Positions 32,140-43,740 of a stretch of 64,000 nt of DNA are shown piece after piece. The notes beneath the pieces are model-generated. The model saw nothing but the letters and a program-made list of their open reading frames with translations. It had not been told where the DNA came from and made no database searches. Each line of letters opens with the position of its first letter. Position 1 is the stretch's first letter. The stretch comes from Microvelia longipes (lineage: Eukaryota > Arthropoda > Insecta > Hemiptera > Veliidae), in assembly GCA_018340805.1 (NCBI GenBank), contig JACMZG010001914.1:51559281-51623280 (forward strand). Direction: 5' to 3'. The translations under genes and the position numbers were made by a program.

Positions 32140-32505
32140 TTTTGAAACCCATATTGTTATGCCATCATAGACCCAGATTGCTGAGTCATTTTTTTTAAAA
32201 AATCGGTAAAATTCGAGGTTATTTTCCCGCGAAAAAGGTTCTGAATTGTTTTTCTTCTCGGCGCTGAATCGAATAAAACCGGTTCAAAACTGATACGACT
32301 ATTTGAAGTGACCACAATTTCCAAAAAACTATGGTTAATTACCAGAAAACCTAAAATACGGCCGGTAAACAACATATTTCGACAGAGGTGTCGTTTTCGG
32401 TGCTTTTGGGCCTGTGAGTTGAATAAAAATGGTACGGTGTCGATACAACCCCTCAAAGTGCTTAAAGCCAGGGTACCTGGGTTCGAATCCTGGTAAGGAC
32501 GATCA
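32140..32505 (+). repeat. tRNA-T-arm repeat family, copy 1
   Basis: Carries GAACCTTTTTCGCGGG (as complement), AAAACCTAAAATACGG, GGTGTCGTTTTCGGTG and, at its right end, a B box GGTTCGAATCC (32480-32490) inside ACCTGGGTTCGAATCCTGGT. The same blocks recur at 35024, 36775 and 41885. The 138-residue minus-strand and 62-residue plus-strand frames here are by-products of the repeat. Confidence 0.6.
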
Positions 32506-32551
32506 TTTTGTATAGTTTTATTCACATTGTAAAGCCTGTAACTACAAAATA

Positions 32552-32770
32552 ATTCTGGCGCAGTGGTCTGCATTCCGGGAAAATTTCCTTTGGAATGCGT
32601 GTGTCCGCGTCTAACAAAGCACTTCTTGCTTAAGGTTCTGGTTTATGCTTTATTTATAATTTGAACAGTTACTCAATTATCAAGCACTATTGATAACTCA
32701 ATTTTTCTGAAGGTGCTAAAACCTTTTTTAGGTTTTTTTGCTAATTGCATAAATTCCCAAGTTATAAAGC
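32552..32770 (+). mobile_element. ATTCTGG-type element, left part
   Basis: ATTCTGGCGCAGTGGTCTGC, then TTTCCTTTGGAATGCGTG, CACTTCTTGCTTAAGG and TCAATTATCAAGCACTA in family order, decaying after about 32770. It abuts the tRNA-like repeat ending near 32505. Confidence 0.5.
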
Positions 32771-33561
32771 AGAAACCGGAACCTTATTTGAGCTTTTTTA
32801 ATTCTAAATTTTGGACTATACTCTAAAATTAAGTTTGTAAGTTTGCCTCTAAAATTTAAGACCTGCGCTGTTATAAGAATTGTAAGCGTGCGCAGTTTGC
32901 ACCAAGCATGTGCAGTTGGTTTTTGACGCGTGTTCGTGTTGAATTCTCTCTATTTTGTGGTTTTCGATGGGGTCACTTTTTTGTATGGCAAATCGACTTA
33001 GTGCGTCATCCCCTTTATTTAAGATCCTTGGTAATAATAAATAACGGATACGTTCACATCCTCTGTGTATAAAATATGAGTTAAGGCCGTATACGTATTT
33101 AAGTGGACAAAACCCACAAGTGTTAGTACTTAAAGATTAAGTATTCAGAAATCCGATAAGATTAGAAATATTAAAGAAAATTAAGTACTAATCCAATTTG
33201 TTGGTCATGGAAAATAAGTTTTAACTTGATATCTGGTTGTAAGTTATCTATATGCAGTTCTTTATAACGCAATAAAATATCAAGGGTGTTATCAGCTCAA
33301 CATATGTAGCTGTCCATGTTCTAGTATGTCTATTTAGTTAGCTGTCAGATTTAAGCACGATATTTTTACTTCCAAAGTTGATTCAAAGTGAGAAAGGTGG
33401 GAGTGGGCAATCCAATATGGCTGTGCTGTGAATCCCAGGGGAAATAATTTCCGCGGGAACCACCCACCCAGCTCGACAGCTGAAGAACCATTTAATATAT
33501 TTACCCAATCACGTAATACATACAACTCATCTATGATTTAATTCTTTGCCATTGCAAATAC
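32771..33561. other. unassigned, with a GC-richer block at 33380-33490
   Basis: The block contains GGGAGTGGGCAATCCAATAT and GCGGGAACCACCCACCCAGC and is open on the minus strand (63 residues from 33525), without a family signature or clear splice sites. Confidence 0.35.
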
Positions 33562-33915
33562 AAAAATCGGGTACGGGGTACCTCGCAACTTTTCCTCACC
33601 ACATCGGATTCGCTACGTTCATCCTCCTTTGTTTCATTCCTAGCGGTAACCCATCCAGGCACTGACCACGCTCAAAACTGCTTAACTTCTACGATCCACA
33701 GAAAATCATGGATATACTTGTTGTATTAAAAAGAAACTTAGTGTACTTATTTATTACTTAAAGGTATAAACTTGAACCAAAATTTTAACTCAAATATATT
33801 ATTGTCTGATTTTTTATTTTTTTTTAAAAAACGTACACAAGTCATTTGATAAAAATTTAGCTAATGCTGATAATGAGATGAAACAGCACATATGTTAGCC
33901 TTATACATGGCTCGT
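33562..33915 (-). repeat. R5S repeat, 3' part
   Basis: Minus strand: the 5S-like segment is at 33697-33641, with one tail module and end GTACCCCGTACCCGATTTTT at 33562. The 5' part is missing beyond 33915. Confidence 0.65.
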
Positions 33916-34440
33916 CAGTAATAAGATTTCTGTGACAGTGGAATCTCATTTTGCAACTTAGTTGCATAATACACTATTCTATATCTAAAATATATTATTC
34001 CTTATTTTTCTCCTCTGTTACTGTATACTCTCACAATTCACTCATTTTATTACACTATGGCTTACATATATTATTTATTATGCTATAATATTTTGTTTCT
34101 CTTATCGTATGAAGAAGGCATTGTCATGTATAAGAAGACATAATGTCATTGAGATTTTTTCCATAACTTCTATAGAGTAAAACTTATAATGTTGTTAATT
34201 TTTTTTTAATAACAAGTCAGAGTCAAGCTTAAATTTTTTGGAGGTGCATCATACGTTTGTTCTTGCATAACTTCTAAGTAAGTATTATACTTTATTTTTG
34301 TTTTCTTATATTATACTGTATATATTGATTATGATGGAAATAAAGATTTATTATTATATTATTATTAATAGTTATTAATTATTATTAATTAATAACTAAT
34401 TAATAAATTAGTTATTATATTATTATTAATAGTTAGGTGA
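33916..34440 (+). repeat. possible LINE-like 3' UTR with (TTA)n tail
   Basis: T-rich DNA ending GGAAATAAAGATTTATTATT and a long ATT-type simple tract (34345-34430), including the palindrome-like TTAATTAATAACTAATTAAT. No coding sequence. Confidence 0.3.
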
Positions 34441-35023
34441 AAATTGGTTTCAAAAGCTTACTCTCTTAGGAGTCTACGTCTAGCAATGATATCAAATACA
34501 ATTGGATGACCCAAGTAAAGCAAATCCCTAAAGAGATAGAGTTTGAAAGAGATTTGGTTTTTGTTTCCGTCTTTGATGTACAATTAATCAACTTTGAAAC
34601 AAAATAACAACAAAATTAACTTGTAATTATAACTTGTATACTTTCTCTTACTTAATAGAGACGAGGAAGTAATTTTCCATAAACGTGACGCCTAACTAAT
34701 AATAATAATTAACACGTGAATAGGATTTAACATTGTGGTAGGATTTTAATTAACTTGACCCCACAGATACGCTCCACTGCGCCAAATTAAATTCTAGATT
34801 ACATTTTCTAGCTTATCAGTGTATTATTTAATGATTTTAAATTATAAACATTTAAAACGAAATGTTTACAATTCAATTCGAGAACGATTTTAAAAACAAA
34901 AGAAATCGAACACAGACTAAAGCTGTGATTCCCTCAATGAACTGAGTACAGAATATCAAGTTATGAGGACTTAAGTACAAAGCGGATGTAAACTTTTATT
35001 ATATTAAGTAAAAAAAAACGATA
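34441..35023. other. nothing recognised
   Basis: AT-rich spacer; no frame or element ends. Confidence 0.45.
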
Positions 35024-35270
35024 AAAAATTATCGTCCCTACCAGGATTTGAACCCAGGTACCTTGAGTTTGAGGGCTCGTATATACCCCGGACCGTTTTT
35101 TGGTCTCGACATTTCATCGACCGTAATTTTGGTTTTCGATCATTTTTTGTGTTTTTTTTTCGACTTTTTGGTAACTTAAAGTGGTCGGTTTTATTCGATT
35201 CAGCGCCCATAGAAAATACATAGAAAACGACACCCTACACGAAATTTATTTTTTATCGACTTAAATTTTA
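35024..35270 (-). repeat. tRNA-T-arm repeat family, copy 2
   Basis: Minus strand: GGTACCTGGGTTCAAATCCT with B box at 35054-35044, plus AAAACGACACCC-type block. Reads opposite to copy 1. Confidence 0.55.
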
Positions 35271-35892
35271 GTTTTCATTGATTTTTGAAAAGCATAGATA
35301 GAAAAACTTGTCAGAAGCGAGTTCAGATTGCTTCCCATAAATGTCTTAAAATTGAAATAGTAGTAATAAATAGAATTTCATTGATTAACGATTGCCTAGT
35401 TACTTCCACGTTTCTTTAGAAACATCTGGAAAATTTAGTAATTCTTATTGATCAGGTTGTAATACATACATAGTATAAAACTCATTGATGACTTTAGACC
35501 AAAACATAGCCACAAAAGGCTAAATGGTGACAGCATTTATTTGACTAACTACTGCAATGAGTAAACTAATGTTTGGGTTTAAAATATGTATATCCAATGA
35601 CAATAAAATCGATCATTTTAACTACTAAATAATAAATACAACTTAAGGACATAGCTGATACAAACGCGTAGTTCATTTCAGTGCCGCCCGCGAGCACTGA
35701 GCTTGTGTGACAAAAATCATCAATATGATTTATTTTTTATTATTTTATTTTTGTTAAAATGTATTTTGATAAAATTAAACGATTTATTTATTAGTTATGA
35801 GTGTTAAATAATTTGATTTAGAATTTTATCTAATTAATTTATCAAGTTATACAAAAAGTTATAATATGTAGGTCTATGCCCTAAGATAAATA
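35271..35892. other. nothing recognised
   Basis: AT-rich, with one GC-rich patch (AGTGCCGCCCGCGAGCACTG at 35680) that includes a short inverted AGTGC/GCACT. Confidence 0.4.
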
Positions 35893-36459
35893 ATTCTGGC
35901 ACAAAGGTCCGCAGGCCGGGCGAATTTCCTATGAGCGCGCTTTTTCGCTAATAACCAATTTTTGCTTATTATTCGATATATATGTAATAATAAAAAGCAG
36001 TAGCGTCAATAATTGTAATTTATTTTTATCAAATTTTTCAAAGAAATGCGCCTATTTATCCTATAAATTATACTTTACACGGCACACCATTATTCGCACC
36101 CCTTTAAAGCTCATTTTTTGCGCATTTTCTTTATTCGAAAAAATGAAATAACAATTATTGATTACTTAGGTTACTATAGTATGATCCTCGGCTAAAATTA
36201 GTTGACAGCGTGAGAAAATAGTGTTGGGGAACCAATAAGGTTGGTCTGATTTGAAATTAAGAGCGTGGTTTGACATCCAGGAGCGTTGGTTTGACTAACC
36301 TTATTGACTCCCTCGCATTATTTTCTAAGGCTGTCAACTGATTTTAGCTGTGTGTCGTATTATAATACAGCGAAAAATTCAGCAAAAGTTGGATTGATAA
36401 GCAATAAAGCGCGCATTTTAAAGGAAATTCGCCCGGTGTGTGAACCTCCGCCTCAGAAT
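35893..36459. mobile_element. ATTCTGG-type TIR element, complete, interrupted
   Basis: Left end ATTCTGGCACAAAGGTCCGC followed by GGGCGAATTTCC; right end GGAAATTCGCCCGG to CAGAAT. The interior holds TCAAAGAAATGCGCC and GCGCATTTTCTTT, found in other family members. It is split by the hairpin MITE at 36175. Flanks GATAAATA and GATTTTTA are only loosely similar. Confidence 0.6.
36175..36366. mobile_element. hairpin MITE (about 190 bp) nested in a TIR element
   Basis: Almost entirely palindromic: GCTAAAATTAGTTGACAGCG on the left, its complement on the right, with AACCAATAAGGTT and AACCTTATTG facing inside. Same family as 55541-55712. It interrupts the ATTCTGG-type element 35893-36459. Confidence 0.65.
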
Positions 36460-36520
36460 GATTTTTAAGTATAGTAAACCCTAATACTATAAGAAAAAAT
36501 AAAATAAAATAAAATAAAAT

Positions 36521-36735
36521 GCCCGTTTTAGGGCCTTTCGGCCCATCAGGGTATTCACCCTGTGGGAACCACCTCAGGTGGGTAGCATCTACTACACTCT
36601 AAGAATTAATTAAAGTTGCCGAAATCTTTTTAATACAAATACTATTCATAAAATCTTAGAGCATAGCCCGGGCTGCGAACCCCGGACCTCCGGTGCCGAA
36701 ATCGAAGCCTTTACGATCACGGCCACGGAGGCAGA
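36521..36735 (-). mobile_element. tRNA-derived SINE, full length
   Basis: Minus strand: TCTGCCTCCGTGGCCGTGAT, B box GGGGTTCGCAGCCC, a body ending in the hairpin GGGCC-GAAA-GGCCC and CTAAAACGGGCA, then an (ATTTT)n tail (36520-36492). Pol III-type head, unrelated body and simple tail are the standard SINE layout. Confidence 0.78.
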
Positions 36736-36774
36736 TATACTATAAGAAAGACGTTAGAAAATTAGCGCCGGCAC

Positions 36775-37030
36775 CAAAAATCCTACCAGGAAACCCTAAC
36801 TTTAAGTAGCCTTATCCACTCCAAGCCTGTTTTATTGAATTCAGCACCCCAAAACATCGAAAACCATTTTGTTTATCCACCGTATTTTAGGGCACCCAGA
36901 AATTTACCACCATTTTATGATTTTTTGTAAATTTATGGTCGTCGCATCGACTTGGGACTGGTTTTGTTAGACTCAGCACACCAAAAGACCTGGACAGCGG
37001 ACCTAAAACCTTTTTCCTATCAAACATTTT
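36775..37030 (-). repeat. tRNA-T-arm repeat family, copy 3, B box lost
   Basis: ACATCGAAAACCATTTTG, TCCACCGTATTTTAGGGC and CACCATTTTATG match the family body; the T-arm region is reduced to TACCAGGAAACCC. Confidence 0.45.
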
Positions 37031-37371
37031 TAACTTTAAATTTAAACGTGTAAATTTTAATGTGAGACTCGTAATTTTTAGCGATTTGTTTAAGCAAGCG
37101 CTAAGAGGCAGAGTAGAACACAGTTGACATCACATGGAGTGTTGCGTATCTTTAAAAGCGAAACAATATGGCTTGATTGCGAGAACAACCTATTACATAA
37201 GATTTATTGGCATATTTCATAAATAATCTTTTAATATAGGTATTACTATTTATTAAGACTCAATCCACAATGCTTACGATCAAACTTCCGCTTCTGACCT
37301 AAATAGAGATTTAAAAATATTTTATGTCAGTAAATATTATACTTGTGTATTTACGTGAATTAGACATCATA

Positions 37372-37447
37372 TTTTTACTTCTTCTCATTTATACCGAACG
37401 TCATAAAAATAACTTCTTTTATGACGTCATTAACCCGCAATAATGAC
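37372..37447 (+). repeat. R5S remnant with CRE, internally deleted
   Basis: TTCTCATTTATACCG joined directly to TATGACGTCATTAACCCGCA (CRE 37422-37429), ending at AATGAC where satellite-like DNA begins. Confidence 0.5.
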
Positions 37448-37479
37448 AATGATTTATCCAATATAAAGGAGGTAGTATG

Positions 37480-40253
37480 GGGTCATTTCATCACCAGCCA
37501 GGCAAATCTACAAAAATCTTGTCAGGTGACCGACTCCGATTTTCCTGAATTTTAATATGTTGTACCCCCCATAGGTAGGAAATGTTTCCCAAAGTAATTT
37601 TATTTTAAATTGATAATTGTGACTTTGAGGGGGGTTCAAAGTTCAAAAAATTTCAAAATTCGGAGCAAATTTGGTAAAAAGTTATATTTACATTTTATGG
37701 CATAGCGCCTTTAATATTTGTGATAAGAAGGTGGTTTTGGTCTCATTGTAAAGGTAAAGAGTTCCTTTACAAATAAAATGCTGCAACAATGTTGTACCAT
37801 ATTCCTGGAGAGCACTGTTCTGATGCAAAATAACCTAAAATTTTCTTAATTTTTGACAATTTAAATTTAAAAATTTGGCTATATAAATAAACGGTAAAAG
37901 TTTAAACTACTGCTTTTTTAAGAGTCTAACCCAAGTAGTTTATGCTCAATTTTTTTCGAATTTTTCTGATGCATTGTATAGCTAAGGGTGAGTTGAGAAA
38001 ACTCAGTTTTTCGGAAAAATTCCCATTTTCGACCTCAATTTACTCCAAAACTCCACCCTCAATCTTCATGAAATTTGGCTGATTTTCAGTCCATACCCTC
38101 TAGTTTTAAGGAACATAAAAAATATTTTTAAACATATTTGTGTGAAAGTCAAAAATAGCCCTCTTATGAGCCGAAATTACACCGTAATTTTCCATATTTT
38201 TGCAAACTATGGAATAGAGAGAAACACAATATATTTACAAAAAAAAATACATAGTGGGGCTGCTCATATACAATGAGTTGCTAAAACACACAGCGTACTA
38301 ATCAATCACATTAAACATGACAATTAACAATGAAATAAGTAAAACTATAGTAAAAAAAAATTAAATACATAAAATAAATTATTAGGTTAAACAAACAGAA
38401 AATTAAATTTGTACATTATATCTAAAACTAGATAAGTTAATTATACACATGCTTAAGTTAATTATACACAATAATTATTTGTTATTTTTTGGTCATTATG
38501 CATATATGTATACATAAATTAGTATTAATAGACTAAGTTTACAATGATGTAAACTGCTCTTCTGTTTGCGAAAGGTATATGTTGTGTTTTGATGTGACGT
38601 CACTGAAAAATGCCCGACGTTAGTTGGGTGCATTATAAATATGTGCTCCGAGGGGTTGGGAGTATTTAGTCTAAGGAGACACTATTAGGAGTAAGTTCCA
38701 TTATGGTACCCTATGGAAACTGTCTCACTTCTAGGTCCCTTATTATTATGTGTTATTTTATATATGGCCTCCCTTTAAGTATTAGTCTCTTTGACTCAAA
38801 CCCTCTAGTTTCCTTTCAGCTCAGGACCAAATGGATAGAGTTAAACTAACTTTAGCATTTATTTCTTTTTTTGCCACATCTTGTACTACTTAAACCTATT
38901 AGTTTTTTCCAGCCTAAAAGATATGTAAACCAACCTATAAAAATATGGATAAAGAGGGCATTATGAAGAATATATAATTATTTATAAAAAATAATTTGAA
39001 ATAATAGAGAAAGACAAATATTATTTCTGAGGATACTATTTTTAATCTTCCTCATTTATACCGTAGGTATATTCAAATTATTTTATTTTTATATTAATTA
39101 TTATTTCTTCTTCATAATGCACCTTTTATCCCTATTTTTTTCTTTAGATGGGTCTATACATATCTTGTTAGCTGGGAGGAAACTAAAGGGTTTGAGTCAA
39201 AGAGACTAATACTTAATACTTAAAGGGAGGCCATATATAAAATAACACATAATAATAAGGGACCTAGAAGTGAGACAGTGTCTATAGGGTACCATAATGG
39301 AACTTACTCCTAATAGTGTCTCCTTAGACTAAATACTCCCAACCCCTCGGAGCACATATTTATAATGCACCCAACTAACGTCGGGCATTTTTCAGTGACG
39401 TCACATCAAAACACTACATATACCTTTCGCAAACAGAAGAGCAGTTTACATCATTGTAAACTTAGTCTATTAATACTAATTTATGTATACATATATGCAT
39501 AATGACCAAAAAATAACAAATAAATTTATTCCATAGTTTGCAAAAATATGGAAAATTACGGTGTAATTTCGGCTCATAAGAGGGCTATTTTTGACTTTCA
39601 CACAAATATGTTTAAAAATATTTTTTATGTTCTTAAAACTAGAGGGTATGGACTGAAAATCAGCCAAATTTCATGAAGATTGAGGGTGGAGTTTTGGAGT
39701 AAATTGAGGTCGAAAATGGGAATTTTTCCGAAAAACTGAGTTTTCTCAACTCACCCTTAGCTATACAATGCATCAGAAAAAATTCGAAAAAAAATTGAGC
39801 ATAAACTACTTGGGTTAGACTCTTAAAAAGCAGTAGTTTAAACTTTTACCGTTTATTTATATAGCCAAATTTTTAAATTTAAATTGTCAAAAATTAAGAA
39901 AATTTTAGGTTATTTTGCATCAGAACAGTGCTCTCCAGGAATATGGTACAACATTGTTGCAGCATTTATTTGTAAAGGAACTCTTTACCTTTACAATGAG
40001 ACCAAAACCACCTTCTTATCACAAATATTAAAGGCGCTATGCCATAAAATGTAAATATAACTTTTTACCAAATTTGCCCCAATTTTTGAAATTTTTTGAA
40101 CTTTGAACCCCCCTCAAAGTCACAATTATCAATTTAAAATAAAATTACTTTGGGAAACATTTCCTACCTATGGGGGGTACAACATATTAAAATTCAGGAA
40201 AATCGGAGTCGGTCACCTGACAGCCCTCTGCCTGGCTGGTGATGAAATGACCC
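37480..40253. mobile_element. giant foldback element with 4-bp target duplication TATG
   Basis: A 2774-base palindrome with ends GGGTCATTTCATCACCAGCC and TATG at 37476-37479 and 40254-40257. The outer arms (37480-38215 with 39525-40253) and inner arms (about 38465-38820 with 39125-39520) pair closely. About 250 unpaired bases (38216-38465) sit only in the left arm, and an R5S hairpin remnant (about 39048-39075) lies near the centre. No transposase. It lies within satellite-related DNA. Confidence 0.85.
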
Positions 40254-40257
40254 TATG

Positions 40258-41570
40258 ATAAGGTAGGTCTCTTATCATACTATCTACAATGGGGTAAGAG
40301 TATTATAAGAGACCCACCTTAGAAGAATACATTACATCTATTCTCGGGTTTGTAAATAGGCTTTGGGGCTATGAGTAGGGCATATATAAGGGAGATTAAG
40401 GCAAGAATGTATCAAGTACAATGGGTAATGTACTCTTACCCCATTGTAGATAGTAAGATAAGGGACCCACCCTTTATATTGGATACATTATTGTCTTAAT
40501 CTAATGTAAGATTATTGTCTAACATTATCTCCCTTTTATATACCCTACTCAAAGCCCCAAAGCCTTTCTTCAAACCCAAGAATAGATGTAATGTATTCTT
40601 CTAAGGTGGGTCTCTTATAATACTCTTACCCCATTGTAGATAGTATGATAAGGGACCCACCCTTCATTTGAAGTAAAACCTTGTTATTGGATACATCATA
40701 GCCCTAATCTCCATTATATATGCCCTACCCAAAGCCCAAAGCCTTTGTATTGTATTCTTTTTAGGGTGGGTCCCTTATAATACTCTTACCCCATTGTAAA
40801 TAGTATGGTAAGGGACCCACCCTTCATTTAAAAAAAACCTTGTTATTGGGTACATTATTGCCATAATCTCCCTTATATATGCCCTACTTAAAGCCCCAAA
40901 GCCTTTTTACAAATCCGAGAATAATTGTATTGTATTCTTTTAGGGTGGGTCCCTTATAATACTCTTACCCCATTGTAAATAGTATGGTAAGGGACCCACC
41001 CTTCATTTAAAAAAACCTTGTTATTGGGTACATTATTGCCATAATCTCCCTTATATATGCCCTACTTAAAGCCCCAAAGCCTTTTTACAAATCCGAGAAT
41101 AATTGTATTGTATTCTTTTAGGGTGGGTCCCTTATAATACTCTTACCCCATTGTAAATAGTATGGTAAGGGACCCACCCTTCATTTAAAAAAAACCTTGT
41201 TATTGGGTACATTATTGCCATAATCTCCCTTATATATGCCCTACTTAAAGCCCCAAAGCCTTTTTACAAATCCGAGAATAATTGTATTGTATTCTTTTAG
41301 GGTGGGTCCCTTATAATACTCTTACCCCCATTGTAAATAGTATGGTAAGGGACCCACCCTTCATTTAAAAAAACCTTGTTATTGGTACATTATTGCCTTA
41401 ATCTCCCTTATATATGCCCTACTTAAAGCCCCAAAGCCTTTTTACAAATCCGAGAATAATTGTATTGTATTCTTTTAGGGTGGGTCCCTTATAATACTCT
41501 TACCCCATTGTAGATAGTATGATAAGGGACCCACCCCTTATATTGGATAAATCATAGTCTTACATGTAAT
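40258..41570. repeat. satellite array, 179-bp unit
   Basis: Unit marked by TAGTATGGTAAGGGACCCAC at about 40451, 40641, 40801, 40980, 41158, 41338 and 41515 (spacings 190, 160, 179, 178, 180, 177). Middle copies are almost identical. Each unit boundary is an inverted pair, AGGGTGGGTCCCTTAT and GTAAGGGACCCACCCT. The first unit (40262-40440) is inverted relative to the rest. Confidence 0.9.
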
Positions 41571-41677
41571 GTATTTATTTTTTGTATGTAATTTATTTTT
41601 GTATGTCAAAAATTTGTAGGGAATTTTTTTTGTTTTGATTTTACGGGTGGGTCTCTTATCATACTCTAACCACACAA

Positions 41678-41720
41678 TACTTTTCCTATAAACCTACGGT
41701 ATAAATGAGGAAAAGTAAAA
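41678..41720 (-). repeat. R5S 5' hairpin fragment
   Basis: Complement of ACTTTTCCTCATTTATACCG through CAATACTTTTCC; only the terminal hairpin remains. Confidence 0.5.
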
Positions 41721-41744
41721 AACACATATTATGAGTGAAAAGCA

Positions 41745-41833
41745 TAAGATGTATTAAAACTTTAATTTGCTCAAAGAGTAGGTTTTAATGAGGTTAAAAA
41801 GCATGTTTCAGGCCTCTTAATGTAGTGAGATAG
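41745..41833 (+). mobile_element. AGAGATAT-type MITE, part before the nested foldback
   Basis: GGTTTTAATGAGGTTAAAAA and GCATGTTTCAGGCCTCTTAA match the right half of the family. It is interrupted by the 41834-42964 element and resumes at 42965 with ATAGGCTATACCCCCT, ending near the AGAGATATAT at 43040. Confidence 0.5.
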
Positions 41834-42964
41834 GGGCCAATCCATTTCAAGTGATCCAGAGATGTTCCTCGAAAAAAGTAAAAATTGATCATTTGTTTCT
41901 GTGTTGTTACGACCACTTAAAGCCAAGGAACCGTGGTTCGAATCCTTTTGTAGTTATAAACTTATATAATGTAGAAAAACTATAAAAAATGATCCTTACC
42001 AGAATTCGAACTCTGGTACCCTGGCTTTGAGTGGTCTTATCGACTCCGCATTACTCTCGTTCTCACAGGCCCAAAACACATTGAAAACGACTCCCCACTT
42101 GAAATATGTGGTTTACCGTCCGTATTTTAGGTTTTCTGGTAATATACGACCGTTTTTACGACATTTTGGTCACTTTTGGGTGGTGATGTCCACTTCAGTA
42201 ACTTAAAAATTAATATATACCACTAACTATGTTTTAATAGCAAAGTTCCCCCAAGGTAAACCCTATTTTTGATAGAAATCAGTATATTTTTGTGAAATCT
42301 TTGAACCGAAAAACTGCTTAATTACGCTTTAGAGTACCTTAAATCCAAAATAAAGAATATGTAGCACATTGGGCGTATAACTGCTATCTTTAGAGGTAAT
42401 TTTAAGCCCAATTAGAAAAAAAATCGTTCTAGTCCCATTAGACATTAGACGATAAGTCGCCCTGAAAAACGCCACAATCATGAAAACTTCAACTTTTAAT
42501 AATTCATTGACTCCAAAATTTGGAGCAATTTTTTTCATGTTTTATATGGTCACTTTGGTAACCAAAACATTATTTTATTTTTTTTCCAATATTATCCTCC
42601 TTGTTAAAAAAATGAAAAAGGGCATTTTCAGCATTTGTGGTTGATTTATTATGCAAACTCACGAGATGATTAGCAGCAGTAGAATAAAAAATATTGGATC
42701 CTATGTAAATCCTAAAGAGAACACTTTCAAACGAGACCTGTTTCATTAAGCTAGGTTGAGTCAAAGCCAAAATATTAAGCCTTAAAAATTACCAAAGAAA
42801 ACGCAAAATTTGGGTGTGTTGGGAACTAAATGGAGGCTGTAGAAAAAAATTAATACTAGGTGATTCGAACTACCTATGCTATGGGTAAGGCCAGAATAGA
42901 AAAAAGATGATAAATTTTCATTTTTTTAAGCAACATCTGTGGATCACTTAAAATGGATTGAACC
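41834..42964. mobile_element. foldback/TIR element with 4-bp target duplication ATAG
   Basis: A 1131-base element. One end is GGGCCAATCCATTTCAAGTG and the other reads inward as GGTTCAATCCATTTTAAGTG, with ATAG at 41830-41833 and 42965-42968. It interrupts an AGAGATAT-type MITE whose sequence resumes after the right ATAG. A pair of tRNA-like repeats (41885-42200) lies inside. Two minus-strand frames (42538-42329, 42770-42570) show no transposase motif. Confidence 0.7.
41885..42200. repeat. tRNA-T-arm repeats, facing pair inside a foldback
   Basis: B boxes GGTTCGAATCC (41935-41945, plus) and GAGTTCGAATTC (42013-42002, minus). In the minus copy ACCAGA/TCTGGT closes a perfect six-pair T stem. Body blocks GAAAACGACTCCCC and CCGTCCGTATTTTAGG follow. 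Confidence 0.6.
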
Positions 42965-43134
42965 ATAGGCTATACCCCCTATATGGTGATAATAATGTTT
43001 TCAAATTTTTATACAATTGATGTCTCTTTTGTCATATAGAGATATATGAATAGAAATACATTATATAACTAACTTAATACATTATATGGTGCATTATATC
43101 AGCATTAATAGCATTAATATATTATATCAGTGGC

Positions 43135-43345
43135 TCTGTGTAACCTTATTATAACCTACTCAAAAAGGTTGTTACGATTATAATCATAGAGATCAAGCTG
43201 ACAACAATTGATTTATTCTAATCTTAGTTCACTCTTGGGAGAGATTTCAATGAGGTTACACCGAGCCCCTGAGAGCCCCAAGATGATGTTTCAGGACTCT
43301 TAATTTATTGAGAAAGGCTCTACTGCCTTCATGTATATATCTCTA
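43135..43345 (+). mobile_element. AGAGATAT-type MITE, rearranged
   Basis: Starts GGCTCTGTGTAACC (inverted module), then CAATGAGGTTACACCGAGCC and TGTATATATCTCTAAGG in direct order, so two half copies are joined head to head. Confidence 0.45.
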
Positions 43346-43494
43346 AGGTTATAATGAATAAAATGTAGTCGGCATAGACGAACTATGATTAGTGTTTTGT
43401 TTCGCTTTACTGTCTTATAAAGGTTTATTATACACGTTATAAGGTGTTCCGGGTAATTTTTAATTTTCCTACTATTGTGTACACATTTCCTTTA

Positions 43495-43740
43495 AAGGGC
43501 GAGCGTAGCGAGACCGAAGTAATACGACCTTAAGCTCAGGATAATAATGACATACTGAGGACGAGCGAAGTGAATCCGATGTCATAAGACTATAAAACCT
43601 TGGACATTTTATCAATATTGTCTTCTGAGGTCGAGCCTAAGGAAGTAATGTAATTTTACTTTAAGCTTTGAGTTGTCACTACAGTCTGAGAACGAGCGAA
43701 GTTGTTACCGAGGTACCACGTAACCCATTTTTTACTTTTC
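43495..43740 (+). repeat. R5S-tail-like array
   Basis: Four diverged modules (GGCGAGCGTAGCGAGACC, GGACGAGCGAAGTGAATCC, a TCGAGCCTAAGGAAG form and GAACGAGCGAAGTTG) spaced 50-75 bases apart, then CGAGGTACCACGTAACCC, the usual R5S end. Confidence 0.55.

Noticed and set aside
32157..32573. 138-residue minus-strand frame
   Set aside because: Falls within the tRNA-T-arm repeat and the start of an ATTCTGG element; no domain.
42329..42770. Two minus-strand frames inside the 41834 element as a possible transposase
   Set aside because: Separated, short, without DDE/D or zinc-finger motifs.
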